Source: Diphasiastrum complanatum
Taxonomy: Eukaryota; Streptophyta; Lycopodiopsida; Lycopodiales; Lycopodiaceae
NCBI GenBank assembly: GCA_029204225.1
Contig: CM055103.1
Location: 5,576,852-5,640,851 of the forward strand
DNA: 64,000 nucleotides
Direction of reading: 5' to 3'
The position numbers were made by a program, and so were the translations under genes. This document shows positions 1-10,356 of this stretch, in pieces. Numbering within the stretch: position 1 is the stretch's first letter; every line of letters begins with the position of its first letter. The notes beneath the pieces were generated by a model. That model was not told the origin of the DNA. It did no database searches and saw nothing but the letters and a program-made list of their open reading frames with translations.

Positions 1-640
1 TTGACCTAAGATGTGTCAATGACGATGTGACATGATTAATCATCCAATTACTTAATAGAAGACTTGATTTGACTGAAACTCTGAGTTGGAATAGTATGAG
101 TTTTGGTTGAACTTGTTTGGCATGAAACTTATTACAAGCCTATTACCCGAGTTAAAACCCTAATGGACCAACAAATGCTAGAAGTCACAACACAAGGCAA
201 GATGGTGTAGGTGGCATGCATAAGTAGATGGTCCCAACATTAAGATAGACAGAGACCCATGGGGCCGATAGATTGTTAGATATGCCTAACATCAACATAT
301 GGGCCAATAGTGGATCAAGCCCTAAGTTAGATATTGACATGCAAAGTAGGAGTTAGGTGTCATGTGAACCAGCAGAGATGTCAGAAAACATTGTCGCAAA
401 CATTTTCGTGTCACTTTGAGTAACATTCATGATCAGACAAATTAAACATCTATAACTAATCATGGATTACAAGAGTGGTGGATTAGGCACGTCCTAACGC
501 TCTTCTGCTGATGTCACCATATCAGATCAAGGATTTGTAATTCATATAAGCTCAGCAAGCTTTCAATTTCTTGTGCTTGTCCTTCAAGCACTTCCTCAAA
601 TACGTCCACATACCCTTTTCTTTATAAGAAGATAGTGCAA
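1..640. other. Unassigned AT-rich DNA, no gene seen
   Basis: No reading frame of useful length, no RNA gene and no recognisable transposon domain was found on either strand. It probably represents old decayed repeat sequence. Confidence 0.5.
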
Positions 641-1285
641 TGGTTGGGTGGATCAAACTATGCTAACTGTTGTAAAGCTACCTTTACAAGCTTTACTTTC
701 GGCGCCACTGGCGCCAACATTGTCCCCGGCGCCAGCAGCGTCGGCGCCGCTCCCGGCACCACTGTGACCAGAATCCAGCCGGCATCAAGTTCCTATGGCT
801 GAAAATCTTTGATCGGTTCTAGCGAAGTCCAGAGAGCTCAGATCGATGTGCAATCACCTCACACGATCTAGGCATGATTAAAGGAAGCCTGGGGATCAAT
901 AAAATCTAGAGAGAGAAAATAACTCTAGAGAGAGAAAAACGTGCTTTACCAGCCTGGGTAGAGTGCTTGGTATGAGGGGGGGTGCCGAATCCCACCAATA
1001 CTATAGGGGAGTGCGGGTTGCGACTCAGGGCAAGCTCCAACCAAGTCTCAGCCTCCCTTGTTGGAATGTTGTCATGGCTCTCGCCTTGGCATGCTAGCGC
1101 CCCGGAGACTAGGGTCGGTCACACACTTGAAATGTAACTTTCTCAAATTTATCAATAAAGTGGGATTTTCCTCAAACTGACTCTGATTACCTTCTGGGTT
1201 TCAGTGTTCGGTAAAAGCGCCAGTTGTAAGGCCGCTTCAAAATTTTTAAGTTGGCACATAGCTGAGGGTCGTATCCCTGGACGCC

Positions 1286-1350
1286 AGCGGTATGCCGTCG
1301 GGACCATTCGGTCTGTGGCGCTAGCGGTATGCTGTCGGGACCATTTGGTC
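1286..1350 (+). repeat. Two 28-bp direct repeats, 37-bp period
   Basis: AGCGGTATGCCGTCGGGACC and its continuation at 1286-1313 recur at 1323-1350 with two transitions. They lie inside the probable LTR. Confidence 0.8.
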
Positions 1351-1549
1351 CAGGAACTTGTTGTCTCCATATCTGTCGCGACTTGTGATTCTGAGTGTTC
1401 CTTGCATGAACGTGAATGGGTTAAGCTCTTGGGGAACGGGCTCTAACTTGTTGGCTGAGTTATATGGCTTGCTTGGGTGGAACTTACCTGTTTATGGCTG
1501 TCCAGTCTGGCGTGGTGCCAGGTTGGCTTCCAGCGCTCGTGACGAAGCT

Positions 1550-1760
1550 TTCAGTTGGTTAAGTCTGATGTAAGTCAGACCGCTTGCTTGGAATGGATGC
1601 TACTTGTTTGTAACGAAGCTTCGAGTTGGTTAAGTTTGATGTATGTCGGCTTGGAGGGAAGTCACCCACATCGAGACCCTCGATCTGGCATGGCGCCAGG
1701 ATGGATCTCAATGTTGGTTTTCGGAACTTCAAGTTGGTTAAGTCTGATCGTTGTTGGCGA
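1550..1760 (+). repeat. Degenerate repeat around AGTTGGTTAAGTCTGAT
   Basis: The core AGTTGGTTAAGTYTGAT occurs near 1554, 1624 and 1733. Each copy is preceded by a related segment (GACGAAGCTTTC, AACGAAGCTTCG, CGGAACTTCA). The units are unequal in length, so this is an old imperfect repeat within the LTR-like sequence. Confidence 0.7.
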
Positions 1761-1888
1761 GTTGGCTGCTTGTATGTCAAGTGGGTTTGGATGGCAATAG
1801 TTGAAGGCTGGGAAGCTAAGTCGTGGTTCTCGGCTCCCTTTGGGATGCCTGCGCTACACTAACCCTACTGTGATTTTTCATCATCTAC

Positions 1889-1928
1889 ATTGGTATCAAA
1901 GTCATCGCATATTGGTATCAAAGTCATC
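1889..1928 (+). promoter_or_regulatory. Doubled tRNA-iMet-type primer-binding site
   Basis: ATTGGTATCAAAGTCATC is present twice, at 1889-1906 and 1911-1928. The plant initiator tRNA-Met primer site is TGGTATCAGAGC; both copies differ from it by G to A and C to T transitions, as expected for decayed methylated DNA. The first copy directly follows the CA end of the LTR-like sequence. A 22-bp tandem duplication is the simplest explanation for the second. Confidence 0.5.
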
Positions 1929-1929
1929 T

Positions 1930-2799
1930 TGCATTCTATTTTTCGAAAAAAAAATCAAAGAGAAAATCTTCAACGCCCTCCTTCAAGGCAAAAAGTTGTT
2001 TTTTCTCTTCCATGCAAGCTTTTGCAAGGTCAAATTACCCAGGGAATTGGGCGAACTTAGAAAGAAAACATAATGAAGGCTTAGGATCACTTGCAATGTT
2101 ATTGTCCAAGAAACTCCCTTTCAACTTGCACCAGTTGTGAACTGTCCGTAATCTATTACTGTATGGAACCGAAAAAGTATGCTCAAGCTTTGTCCTCAAT
2201 ACGACATGATGTTGTTATTTGAATAGTTTCGATCGGTTTTCAACAACATTGACTCCGTGCTTTTGAATTCCAATCAACAAAGCATGAGCAAAAAAAATAG
2301 AGATGAATATATTGGAATTGTAGGGAACTCTGTAATTTTTGCAAGAAGGAATTGTGTTGGGAAAACCCATTGGAATTGCAAAGATTTACAAAACATTTTC
2401 TTGCACAATTGTTTTGGAAATCGATAGAAGGATAATTTTGGCAATGTTGTTGCATCTACAGGGAATCAATTAATCATTGCAAAACAAGTAGAAATGTGTA
2501 TTGGAAAACCCTATAGGAGACAAGTTGGATGCTTAAGAAAGTGTGCCTAGATTTCAGCAAATAAGCTGTAGATATTTGCTGCTAGGGCTACATGCAAAGT
2601 GGTGAAAAACTTTGTCAATTCGATTGGAAAAGCTGATGTTGATTTCAAGAAGATTTGCTCCCCATTATTGTCTCACATATGTGTTGATTCATCTACTTTT
2701 AATAACACTCAAATATATCCACAAGAATTGCCAGTATTTATGTTAGATTTGTAGGGAAATAGGTAGGAATTTCTTCAAAACGACTCTTTCTAGGGGCTT
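1930..2799 (+). other. Leader-like or decayed DNA, no gene seen
   Basis: Only short open stretches occur. Phrases such as TTGGAATTGYA recur between 2320 and 2460, but there is no coding domain. The sequence stops resembling anything in the window until element A homology begins at about 2800. Confidence 0.5.
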
Positions 2800-2807
2800 T
2801 GGAAATC

Positions 2808-3690
2808 CTTTGGTGGAAAATAAAGACTGTTTTGCCTGGAGCTATCGTGATCTAAAGGGCATTCCGCCAATAGTAGTCCAACACACCATACCTTTGGTGG
2901 ACGGAGCAGTCCCCAAGGTAAGCTGTTACTACCGCTGCAACCCGGATTATACAGAACTGATCAAGCAAGAGTTGCATAAACTTATGCATGTGAATTTCAT
3001 TTACGAAATCGAGCACACGGAATGGCTATCACCGATAGTTATAGTACCCAAGAAGAATGGCAAAATGTGTATATGTGTGAATCTGAAGGCGCTTAATGTA
3101 GTCACCAAAAAGGACCAATTTCCTTTACCATTTACGAAAGTGTCATCGATAGAGTAGCTGGCGACGAAGCCTACAGTTTTTTGGATGGCTTCAGCGGCTA
3201 CAACCAGGTGAAAATAGCCCCGCAGGACCAGCACAAGACAGCATTCGCCACAGAATGAGGAACTTATGCCTATAAAGTGATGCCATTCGGACTTTGCAAT
3301 GCCCCAAGCACTTTCCAACGAGTCATGCAGGCGGCATTCAAATATTATTTGCAAAGATTTCTGGAAATTTTCTTGGATGATCTGTGCGTGCATAGACCAG
3401 ATTCAGAACACTTATCCAATTTGGAGAACGTGCTACAAAAATGTCGCGAATACCAGACCTCCTTGAATCCAGAAAAACGTCAATTCTGGGTGACGCATGG
3501 CTTGATACTCGACCATATAGTGTCAAGACACGGGATCGCCACAGATCTATCAAAGATCAGGATCATTGTTGACCGGGGACGATCCACGAGGTCTACATTT
3601 TCATGGGTCACGTTAACTATTATAGGATCTTCATTCTTGATTTTGCGGAGTTAGCCAGACCAATTTACAAGCTCACAACGGATCCACACT
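2808..3690 (+). pseudogene. Ty3/gypsy reverse transcriptase (element A, broken)
   Basis: This would copy retrotransposon RNA into DNA in the cytoplasmic particle. The start reads KDCFAWSYRDLKGIPP, followed by EHTEWLSPIVIVPKKNGK, then FLDGFSGYNQVKIAP after a frame change at about 3155, and MPFGLCNAPSTFQRVMQAA. The catalytic region reads FLEIFLDDL, with the two aspartates kept and F-L in place of the usual Y-x. An in-frame TGA at 3256-3258 replaces the tryptophan present in B (EWGTYAY), and a frameshift occurs near 3565 before the connection region. The first codons equal MVEYKDC in B, with TTG here in place of ATG. It is clearly a pseudogene; identity as gypsy RT is secure. Confidence 0.92.
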
Positions 3691-4118
3691 AGAATGAGGA
3701 AGCTCTAAAGGCTTTCCAGAAGATTAAAGATGCATTGGTCTCAGCACCAATCCTATGACCACCCAATTGGTCCATTGAGTTCCACGTGCATACGGACGCA
3801 TCAAAGTATGCAGTTGGAGCAGTCTTAACCCAGCCAGGTGAACACAAAAAGGATTTTCCAATCCGATTTGCAAGCTGACAGCTCAATGATGCCGAAATGA
3901 ATTATTCAACCACAGAGCGAGAAGCACTGGCGATGATCTATGCGGTTAAGAAGTTTCGACACTATTTGATGGCCACACATTTTGCTTTTTATACGGACCA
4001 TCAACCCTTGCAATATCTCCTTAATAAAACTTGCAACACCGGGAGAATTACCAGATGGCTCCTGTTGTTGTTGGAATTTGATTTTTGAATAGTAGTTCGC
4101 AAGGGAAAACAACACTAC
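3691..4118 (+). pseudogene. Ty3/gypsy RNase H (element A, broken)
   Basis: RNase H removes the RNA strand during reverse transcription. Visible motifs are FHVHTDASKYAVGAVL (first catalytic Asp), NYSTTEREALAMIYAVKKF (catalytic Glu) and FAFYTDHQPLQYLLNK (second Asp). Stops replace Arg in the phrase FASRQL and Arg in FDFRIVV when compared with B, through CGA/CGG to TGA changes. It continues into the spacer before integrase (RKGKQHYMADHVSRI), a variant of the common plant phrase ADALSR. Confidence 0.9.
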
Positions 4119-5364
4119 ATGGCAGATCATGTGTCACGAATCATGGAAAAGGAGATTGCAACCCAACCCGACGATGAGCTGGCAGATGCTGCCTTATTTT
4201 ACGTGGATACAGTACCAGAATGGGCTGTCGACATTATTGAATATCGAATGTGGTGCCAACTAGACAAATCACTACCAAAGGCGAAACAGCAAAAATTGAT
4301 CTTGAAAGCTAGACCTTATCAGCTGATTGCTAGCCAGTTGTACCAAAGAGGTCCAGACGGAATTCTTCGGCGGTGTATTCTTCCTCATGAGACTACCCAG
4401 ATCATTTTGCTTTCACATGAAGGCACAGGTGCAGGTCATTTTGCATCTGACATTACAGTTCGCAAGTTCCTACAATCAGGATGTTGGTGGCCAACGATTC
4501 ATAAAGACACGGAGGAATACTTGAAAAAGTGCGATGTGTGCCAAAGGGCAATGAGACCAACGAGATTGGACTATAATCTACTGCACCCAGTCTTAGCCCA
4601 AGCACCGTTCGAAAAATGGGGACTAGATTATATTGGTCCAATTCACCCTGCAACAAGGAGTTCCCAGGCTCGATACATAATCGTAGCCACAGACTACCTC
4701 ACCAAATGGGTCGAAGCCAAGGCAGTAAGAGTAGCTGATGCTAGGACCACTGCCAAGTTCCTTTATGAAAATATCATTGTACGCTTCGGGTGCCCGGTGG
4801 AACTAATCAGTGATCGCGGAAGCCATTTCATCAACGAGACCATCAAGGTCTTGTTGGAGGAATTCTTTGTGATCCACATAACCAGTACGCCTTATTATCC
4901 TCGTGGTAATGGGCAAGTAGAATCATCCAATAAGATCATGTGTAGCGTGCTCACGAACACAAGTTGCATGTTGCACTGTGGGCATTCAGGACAGCATATA
5001 AATGGAGCACTGATCAAACACCCTTCCAATTGGTATATGGTCAGGATGTTGTGATGCCAATAGAGTTTTTAGTTCCTTCATTAAGGATTGCCACCGCGCA
5101 ACGTCTTAATGAGTCCAAATCTCTACAGCTCCGCAACGAAGCTCTGCATAAACTCTGTGAAACATGCTTACTAGTTGTGCATGCACTGGCAGCTGAAAAG
5201 GAAAGACGCAAGGCTTGGCATGATCGTAGATTACAAAAGAAGGATCTTCGTTCAGGAAATCTGGTCCTGATGTATAAAACCAAGGCGATCAAGGGGAAGT
5301 TGAAATTCACGGGCGAAGGTCCTTATAGGCTCAAGAAAATTTTTAATCATGGGGCCGTGAACTA
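4119..5364 (+). pseudogene. Ty3/gypsy integrase (element A)
   Basis: Integrase inserts the cDNA into the genome. A 311-residue frame at 4119-5054 holds the H2C2 zinc-binding domain (HEGTGAGHF, then CDVCQRA) and the DDE core: Asp in GLDYIGPI, Asp in LISDRGSHF and Glu in GQVESSNK. A frameshift near 4965 moves the C-terminal part to a second frame at 4964-5365 (WAFRTAYKWSTDQTPFQLVYGQ, then KRKAWHDRRLQKKDL-like and YKTKAIKGKLKFTGEGPY), which is the GPY/F-type module. No chromodomain follows, so it is not a chromovirus. This is the best-preserved integrase in the window. Confidence 0.93.
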
Positions 5365-5365
5365 A

Positions 5366-6210
5366 AAACAGCTCGACACACCCATCAACGGTAGTCGGTT
5401 GCACAAGTATTGGCCACCACAGTAAGACAGATCCAGATTGGGGATGGCACGTTACAAAAAGCTAATATGCTCAGCCATCACCGCTATATCTAAGGAGATC
5501 AAGCCAAATCAAAATAAATCCATCAAGATACAGCCAGATCTGGCAGGATCGGGAAAATTCATCAAAATTCAAGGAGGATCCAGATCTTGGTAGGGTCAAA
5601 ACGGAAGCAAATCATCAGATTGACTGAGAGATCTACTACCAAGAATCCATCAAAACATCCAGAGCACTACCAACAGTCAGATCAAGCCTGGATGAAGCTG
5701 ATTACCAGTTTACAAAAGTTAAAAATTAGAAAATCTCGAGATCTTGTCAAAAAACACTCTGAAGGGGCACTTTTTTCATGATTTTTTGAGATTCCCTGGG
5801 AGATAGCTCTTGAAAATTGGACAGTCACCAGATCTGACCTAGATGCATCCATGAAAATCTCTACAAGAGTTCCTGATGGAGGAATCATCATTTTTTAGTG
5901 TATGTGAGAGTTCCCAAAAGCAGAATTTTCAGAACCTTCGCAGAGCATCAAGATCAACTTACCAACTCTCACAAGTTGCCTAAATGAAATCAGAGCAGTA
6001 AAATTAGCCTGCCTACATGGTCTTATCTTGAAAATCCAATCACAGGAACAAGTTGTGCAAGAGATCACTTCCTGCGAGAGTTGAACCCTCGCTTCTGAAC
6101 TCTCGCAGACTTCCCTGAGGTCGTAGAATTTTGTGAAGAAGTTGCTTGCCAAAATTTGGGTGGAACTGAGCAAGGAAAAGTGAATTTTACCTAATACGCA
6201 CTCTAAATTC
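5366..6210 (+). other. Post-integrase spacer with AACTCTCGCAG-type repeats (element A)
   Basis: The segment is conserved with element B (14040-14290). It contains a short open frame at 5587-5781 whose B homologue is fused to the RNase H frame. From about 5890 to 6115 there are copies of AACTCTCGCAG or its complement, for instance GAGAGTTCCC near 5905, AACTCTCACAAG near 5960, CTGCGAGAGTTGAACCCTCG near 6074 and GAACTCTCGCAG near 6097. It also has one AACCTTCGCAG copy near 5932, intermediate to the family C motif. Confidence 0.7.
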
Positions 6211-6265
6211 TGCTATATAAGGGCTGAATTCGAGTCAATTGTCACCTTTGCTAGCGAAGCTCTAC
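6211..6265 (+). promoter_or_regulatory. Internal promoter before aORF (element A)
   Basis: TATATAA at 6214-6220 is followed by GGGCTGAATT and then by GCTAGCGAAGCTCT at 6250-6263, about 210 bp before the aORF start. The same arrangement is found in element B on the minus strand (TATATAAG at 13674-13667) and in family C (TATAAAT at 29868, GCTAGCGAAGCTCT at 29905-29918). Conservation across diverged families supports a real promoter or 5' UTR of a separate aORF transcript. Confidence 0.6.
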
Positions 6266-6472
6266 CGAAATTTCCACTGAAAATACCAAGTTTTCTGTTT
6301 TCAACTAGACTTCCTACCAGCTATCATCTGCTCATATCAAACATCGATATGAGCTCTGTACTACAATCATTGTCATCCAACACTCATTATTCTCAGTTTT
6401 CTACTGTTTCCTTCCATTTTCCACCGTTTTTTACTTTTTTGACTTTTTCGACCACTAATCATCATTACTAAC

Positions 6473-9400
6473 ATGGCTTTCTCATCCTCTGAAGACTCTG
6501 ACACCAAACAAGTGATCCAGCCTGACATCCCCGAGGCCACGCAAATTTCGCCTCTACCCTCTGACACTTTGATCGAACAATGGCTGTAGACAACCGGGCC
6601 CCTCCTTGAAGCAATGGGGTTTTACTCGGTGCTCTTCCATTCTGAGATTAACATGGGCCTTGCCCTTCACGCTTACGCCACCTGGGACGAGGACAAGGCT
6701 CGTTTTCACTTCCTGTACCAAGGTACCACGTACAAGGTCAGAATTAATGCCGACTCGATGATCACCGTTGGCATTATGTCTGGTGATCATCAACCCATCT
6801 CCCATCGCCACGCCAAAGCTCTGATCAAACCATTCGTCACCCAAACCACACCAGAAATTCCCATCCAGACTAACAATGGTTACCTGATAGAAGCTATCAC
6901 GGAACCCGTCGTTCAGGCACCTGCGCATCTATTGAGTAACTTTTTGGTTATTTCAACATTTCGCAAGGACAGAATCCAGTCTACGCTGTTGAGTCAAATA
7001 GTGGAATCCTTTCTGGAATTCCCTAATCTCTCCGTTGTGCCATACGACTGGCATAGCTTCCTTATTCAAGAACTAACAAACTCCATCAAACCCAACAACC
7101 GTGAGCGAATCGCAGCAGTCCCCCTGTTGTGTAACTTTGCTTGCACTTCTTGAGACAAAAGTGCACGGTTTCCAACGCTCATCCCTCATGTCTACCCTTG
7201 TGCCACATACTAACCTTTATCCACCATCTCAAGCATCTATCTCATCCCAACCTGCAGTCATTAACACAACGGCCAGCAAACGAATGCGTGGCGCTGCCTC
7301 TACATCCACATCTCCACTTGTTACTCGACGACGTGTCACCACTGCCGCACTAACTACTCCATCAACCACTGCCACTTCTTCTTCCGTGCAACCCCCCACT
7401 CCAATTACTGTTGTCGCTACCTCTCTTCCTATTCCATCCACATCTGTTTCTATCTCAATCTTCGTTTCTTCTGTTGATACCACTCCTACTTCTCTTCCAG
7501 TGTCCGCTGCTCCATCCATCACCATCGCAACCTCCATTACTCATGCCACCACCGTTCCTCCTCTCACATTCAACCCTTCTGATTCACAACTGTCAACCGA
7601 CACTCTGGCATGGATGCAAGTTATTAATTTTTCACCCCCACGCTAGACACTTTCTGCTCCATCCTCACCTTCTTCCATACTCCACACCACCCTTCAGTTC
7701 CCAACTGTTCCTCCCATCCTCTCGTTCGGACAAACCGTCATCGCCCTTGTTTCCACAGTTATTTCTCACACCCCACCTGCTTCGCCAAAGGTTGCCGAGG
7801 GCAGCCAACCGTTGTCTGATGACGCATTTGTACAAACAGTTTTTGTAGCATCACCAGATTAGACTGACCTACCGCCCCAAATGGCATCAGGATAAATGAA
7901 AACCTGATCAAAGACAATGACGACAGAATTCCACAAGTCGTCAAGACCGATACAACACAAGACCCTGCCAATGCCAGTGTACCAGCTGCTCCCACGGATC
8001 TAACGACGGCGTACCAAACCCTAGGAAAATATATCTTGGATACGGTAGCAGCCAAAGCTATTCTGGAAAGCAGGATACTGTAGTTGGCAACAAGTAATAC
8101 ACGACTGCAAGCAGACCTCACCAAGCTGCAACAAGAGCTGATTCTGGCACAGCAACACGAACAAGCAGGGCACCAGGAGATTGCCAAGTTGCAGCAGAAG
8201 GATGAGGGCCTAAACAAATATATTCAAAGCCTCTCCAACCTCCACAAAGGTGCGGGAGTTTCAAACTGAAGCATCCCAATGGCTTACTCCCATCCAGACG
8301 CAACTTACACTTTTGGAAGCAGAGAACACGCACCTGGGGACGGAGGTTAAAGCCTTACAAGATGAGAAGCTCGTCTGGTTAGCTCAATCTGCACCGGACA
8401 CAAGGCCGCTTTTCCAATCAGAGATGAATCTTCTATGGCGTCAGGTGTAGATTTATAGCCAAACCCTGAACAACTACCAGACGGAGTTCAATAAGTATCG
8501 AGCAAGCGCAACGCAAGAGCTCACCCGGGCCAAGCAAGCCCTCAAGACATGCCAGAAATACATGGAAACGAAGGCCCAACCCTCCCACGTGGTAATTCCA
8601 CCGCCACCTAATTTTGACACTGCACAGACTAGTACCAGCCAAGATCAGAGCCAGCAGGCAGTAGGGGGATTTCAACCAGATCAAGGGTCCGAAGGCCAGA
8701 ACCAAGGGCAGACAGATGCGGCCGCTGAGACGCGCGACCAGAGCAAAGGCGCAACCACCAACCAGGGCCAAGCAACATCATCCAGAGGGTCACGAACGAT
8801 ATCTGCTAGCCGAGCTTTCCGAAGACCGAAATCCGTGGAGGAGAACATCAATGAATTTTTATCCAAATATCTCCACGAGTCATCAATAAGTGGCTGGCAG
8901 TCATCATTCTCAGCTCAGATCATCAAGGAAAAAGAACTGCAAGCCTTACCCACCCTGCAACCACAACCGGAGTGGCGACAACGGTTATTTGAGAGAGACC
9001 CTGCGGCCATCAGGGCTTACGTGACGAGTCCGCAACAGTTACGGGTGAACGCGCATTTTCTGCCATGTCCAAGAAGATCCAAATGGGCGGAATGCGGCAC
9101 TCCTTTGGACCAGATCACATTTCTCAACTGGCCAATCATCAAATCTGAATATGGGTGGACAACGGATGTAGTTGCCAGAAGGGCTCTCTCCGCATTCGCC
9201 AACCACTACATCAATTGTCCCGATCCCACAGTCCGCGCGGCAGCCACTTACGCCCGGGACTTGGAATATTTAATGGGCATTAAAACAAAATGGGATGATT
9301 TCCTTCCCTCCATATTTTCTGATCCAAATAAGGCGTTCGCTTATGACAAAGTCGAAGACCAGTTGCCAATCACTCGCGTATATTACCGAGCTGCATTCCT

Positions 9401-9574
9401 TGGCGATCCCTGGACGAAACGATTCCAAGCATGGGTGGATCAGGAATGGCTGACAGGAGTTCACAAGTCCTTCCACATGCCAAAGGACTGGAAGAAACTG
9501 GACCGTCTCAACTGCATGAAAGACGTTACGGGATATCTCATCCACCAGAGGCAGTCCAAGAGAACGCTCTACTA
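6473..9574 (+). pseudogene. aORF: extra protein gene between integrase and 3' LTR (element A)
   Basis: Function unknown. It starts at ATG 6473 (MAFSSSEDSDTKQ), has an in-frame TAG at 6587-6589, and runs on to 7153 as an N-terminal globular domain of about 225 residues (LHAYATWDEDKARFHFLYQG, HAKALIKPFV). A frameshift near 7140 leads into a Ser/Thr/Pro-rich linker to 7646. After further stops come heptad-like segments near 8085-8270 (TRLQADLTKLQQELILAQQ) and 8250-8450, which look like coiled coil. The last 337 residues, 8562-9574, are open: a Gln-rich stretch, then a C-terminal domain (AIRAYVTSPQQLRV, TPLDQITFLNWP, CPDPTVRAAA, KWDDFLPSIF, YYRAAFLGDPW). That domain is repeated in family C with the same order of motifs. 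No signal peptide or membrane segment is visible, so it is not envelope-like. Confidence 0.75.
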
Positions 9575-9621
9575 AACCGGCAGAGTGTTGAGGGACCGGC
9601 ACTACTTCAGGCCGTGGGTCA
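9575..9621 (+). promoter_or_regulatory. Degenerate polypurine tract region (element A)
   Basis: GAGGGACCGGCAC followed by GGCCGTGGGTCA lies immediately before the LTR. The family C equivalent ends GGTGGGGGATAC before its LTR, and the element B equivalent ends GTCGTGGGTCC. The second-strand primer site should be here, but it has decayed in A. Confidence 0.45.
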
Positions 9622-10356
9622 TGTTAGGGGTATTCCCAACAAAGTGTAAATAAATAAAATCCTCCAATAAAATGTGTTGTGAGGGCATGGCATCCTGCGT
9701 GTATAAGCCCATGGCCCAATGAGCACGCAATTGAAGTTGTAAATACAATAAACTTGACTTGGGCCTTGTAATTAAAATAAAACTAGAGGCCCAATGTCAT
9801 TTTTAAACTTAGAGATCACTTTTTAGAGTTGGGTCCAAATTGGACTCACATGAATCTTGTGAATTCTAATGTACTTTTTGTGGACCCTTGGATCAAATTG
9901 GGTCCAAGATGAATGGCTAGGATCATTGTAAATATTAGCCAATAAGATTGAGGGGCAAGGGCCTTCCCCATTTTATAAAGAGGCACCATTTGTACATTAT
10001 TTCCATGCTTAATGAGAAGGAGGAAACTCTACCATTTTTGGAAGAGAAGCATCCTCAATTGCTATTCACTACTTGCTATTGCTCTTGGTTGTGTTTTCTC
10101 TTGCTTTCTATTTCCATGTTTATCGTTTGCCAATAGTGAATGTTTTTCCATTAGCAAGCATAAGGAGCATTTGAGCTAACCTCCACTCTCACTCTCTTTC
10201 TCTTCTCTTCTCAATCTCTTCTTCTCCATTCCTTCCCTTCAACCAAACTATGATGAATGAGTAAGTAGCATCTATGCATAGTTAGGCACCTATCCAATGA
10301 TCTAACCTTTGTTGATAGACGGAAGGGCTATACTACAAGAGATCTTCGACCCCACA
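9622..10356 (+). repeat. 3' LTR of element A (735 bp)
   Basis: Begins TGTTAGGGGTATTCCCAACA and ends GATCTTCGACCCCACA, matching the two LTRs of element B in inverse orientation. A TATAAA box is at 9974-9979 (CATTTTATAAAGAGGC). Compared with B it lacks roughly 60 bp of a TACTTTCTCCCTTAACTC-type segment near 10265. No target duplication can be checked because the 5' LTR is absent. Confidence 0.9.

Larger units (their letters stand above)
640..1889 (+). repeat. Probable LTR (3' part) of an unassigned retrotransposon
   Basis: This stretch is clearly more GC-rich than its surroundings. It contains an AATAAA-like polyadenylation signal near 1152, ends with ...CATCTACA, and is followed after one base by a primer-binding-like sequence. 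An LTR should end in CA directly before such a site, so the right border near 1889 is supported. The left border (TG) could not be placed, and no second LTR copy is visible in the window. The domain type (copia or gypsy) is unknown. The inside carries short direct repeats, listed separately. Confidence 0.35.
2800..10356 (+). mobile_element. Element A: 5'-truncated Ty3/gypsy retrotransposon with 3' extra ORF
   Basis: The order RT, RNase H, integrase, aORF, 3' LTR is complete, but gag, protease and the 5' LTR are missing. Homology to element B (minus strand, 12370-21328) starts abruptly at about 2800, in the codons just before RT motif ENKDCFAWSYRDLKG. The 3' LTR is the same family as both LTRs of B. 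Gene order (integrase after RNase H) makes it Ty3/gypsy. The tRNA-Asp-type primer site of B and the extra ORF between integrase and LTR recall the Tat/Athila branch of plant Ty3 elements; that placement is inferred. Many stops and frameshifts make it non-functional. Confidence 0.9.

Noticed and set aside
8562-9574. aORF as an envelope-like protein
   Set aside because: No signal peptide, transmembrane segment or Cys pattern; predicted content is soluble with coiled coil.
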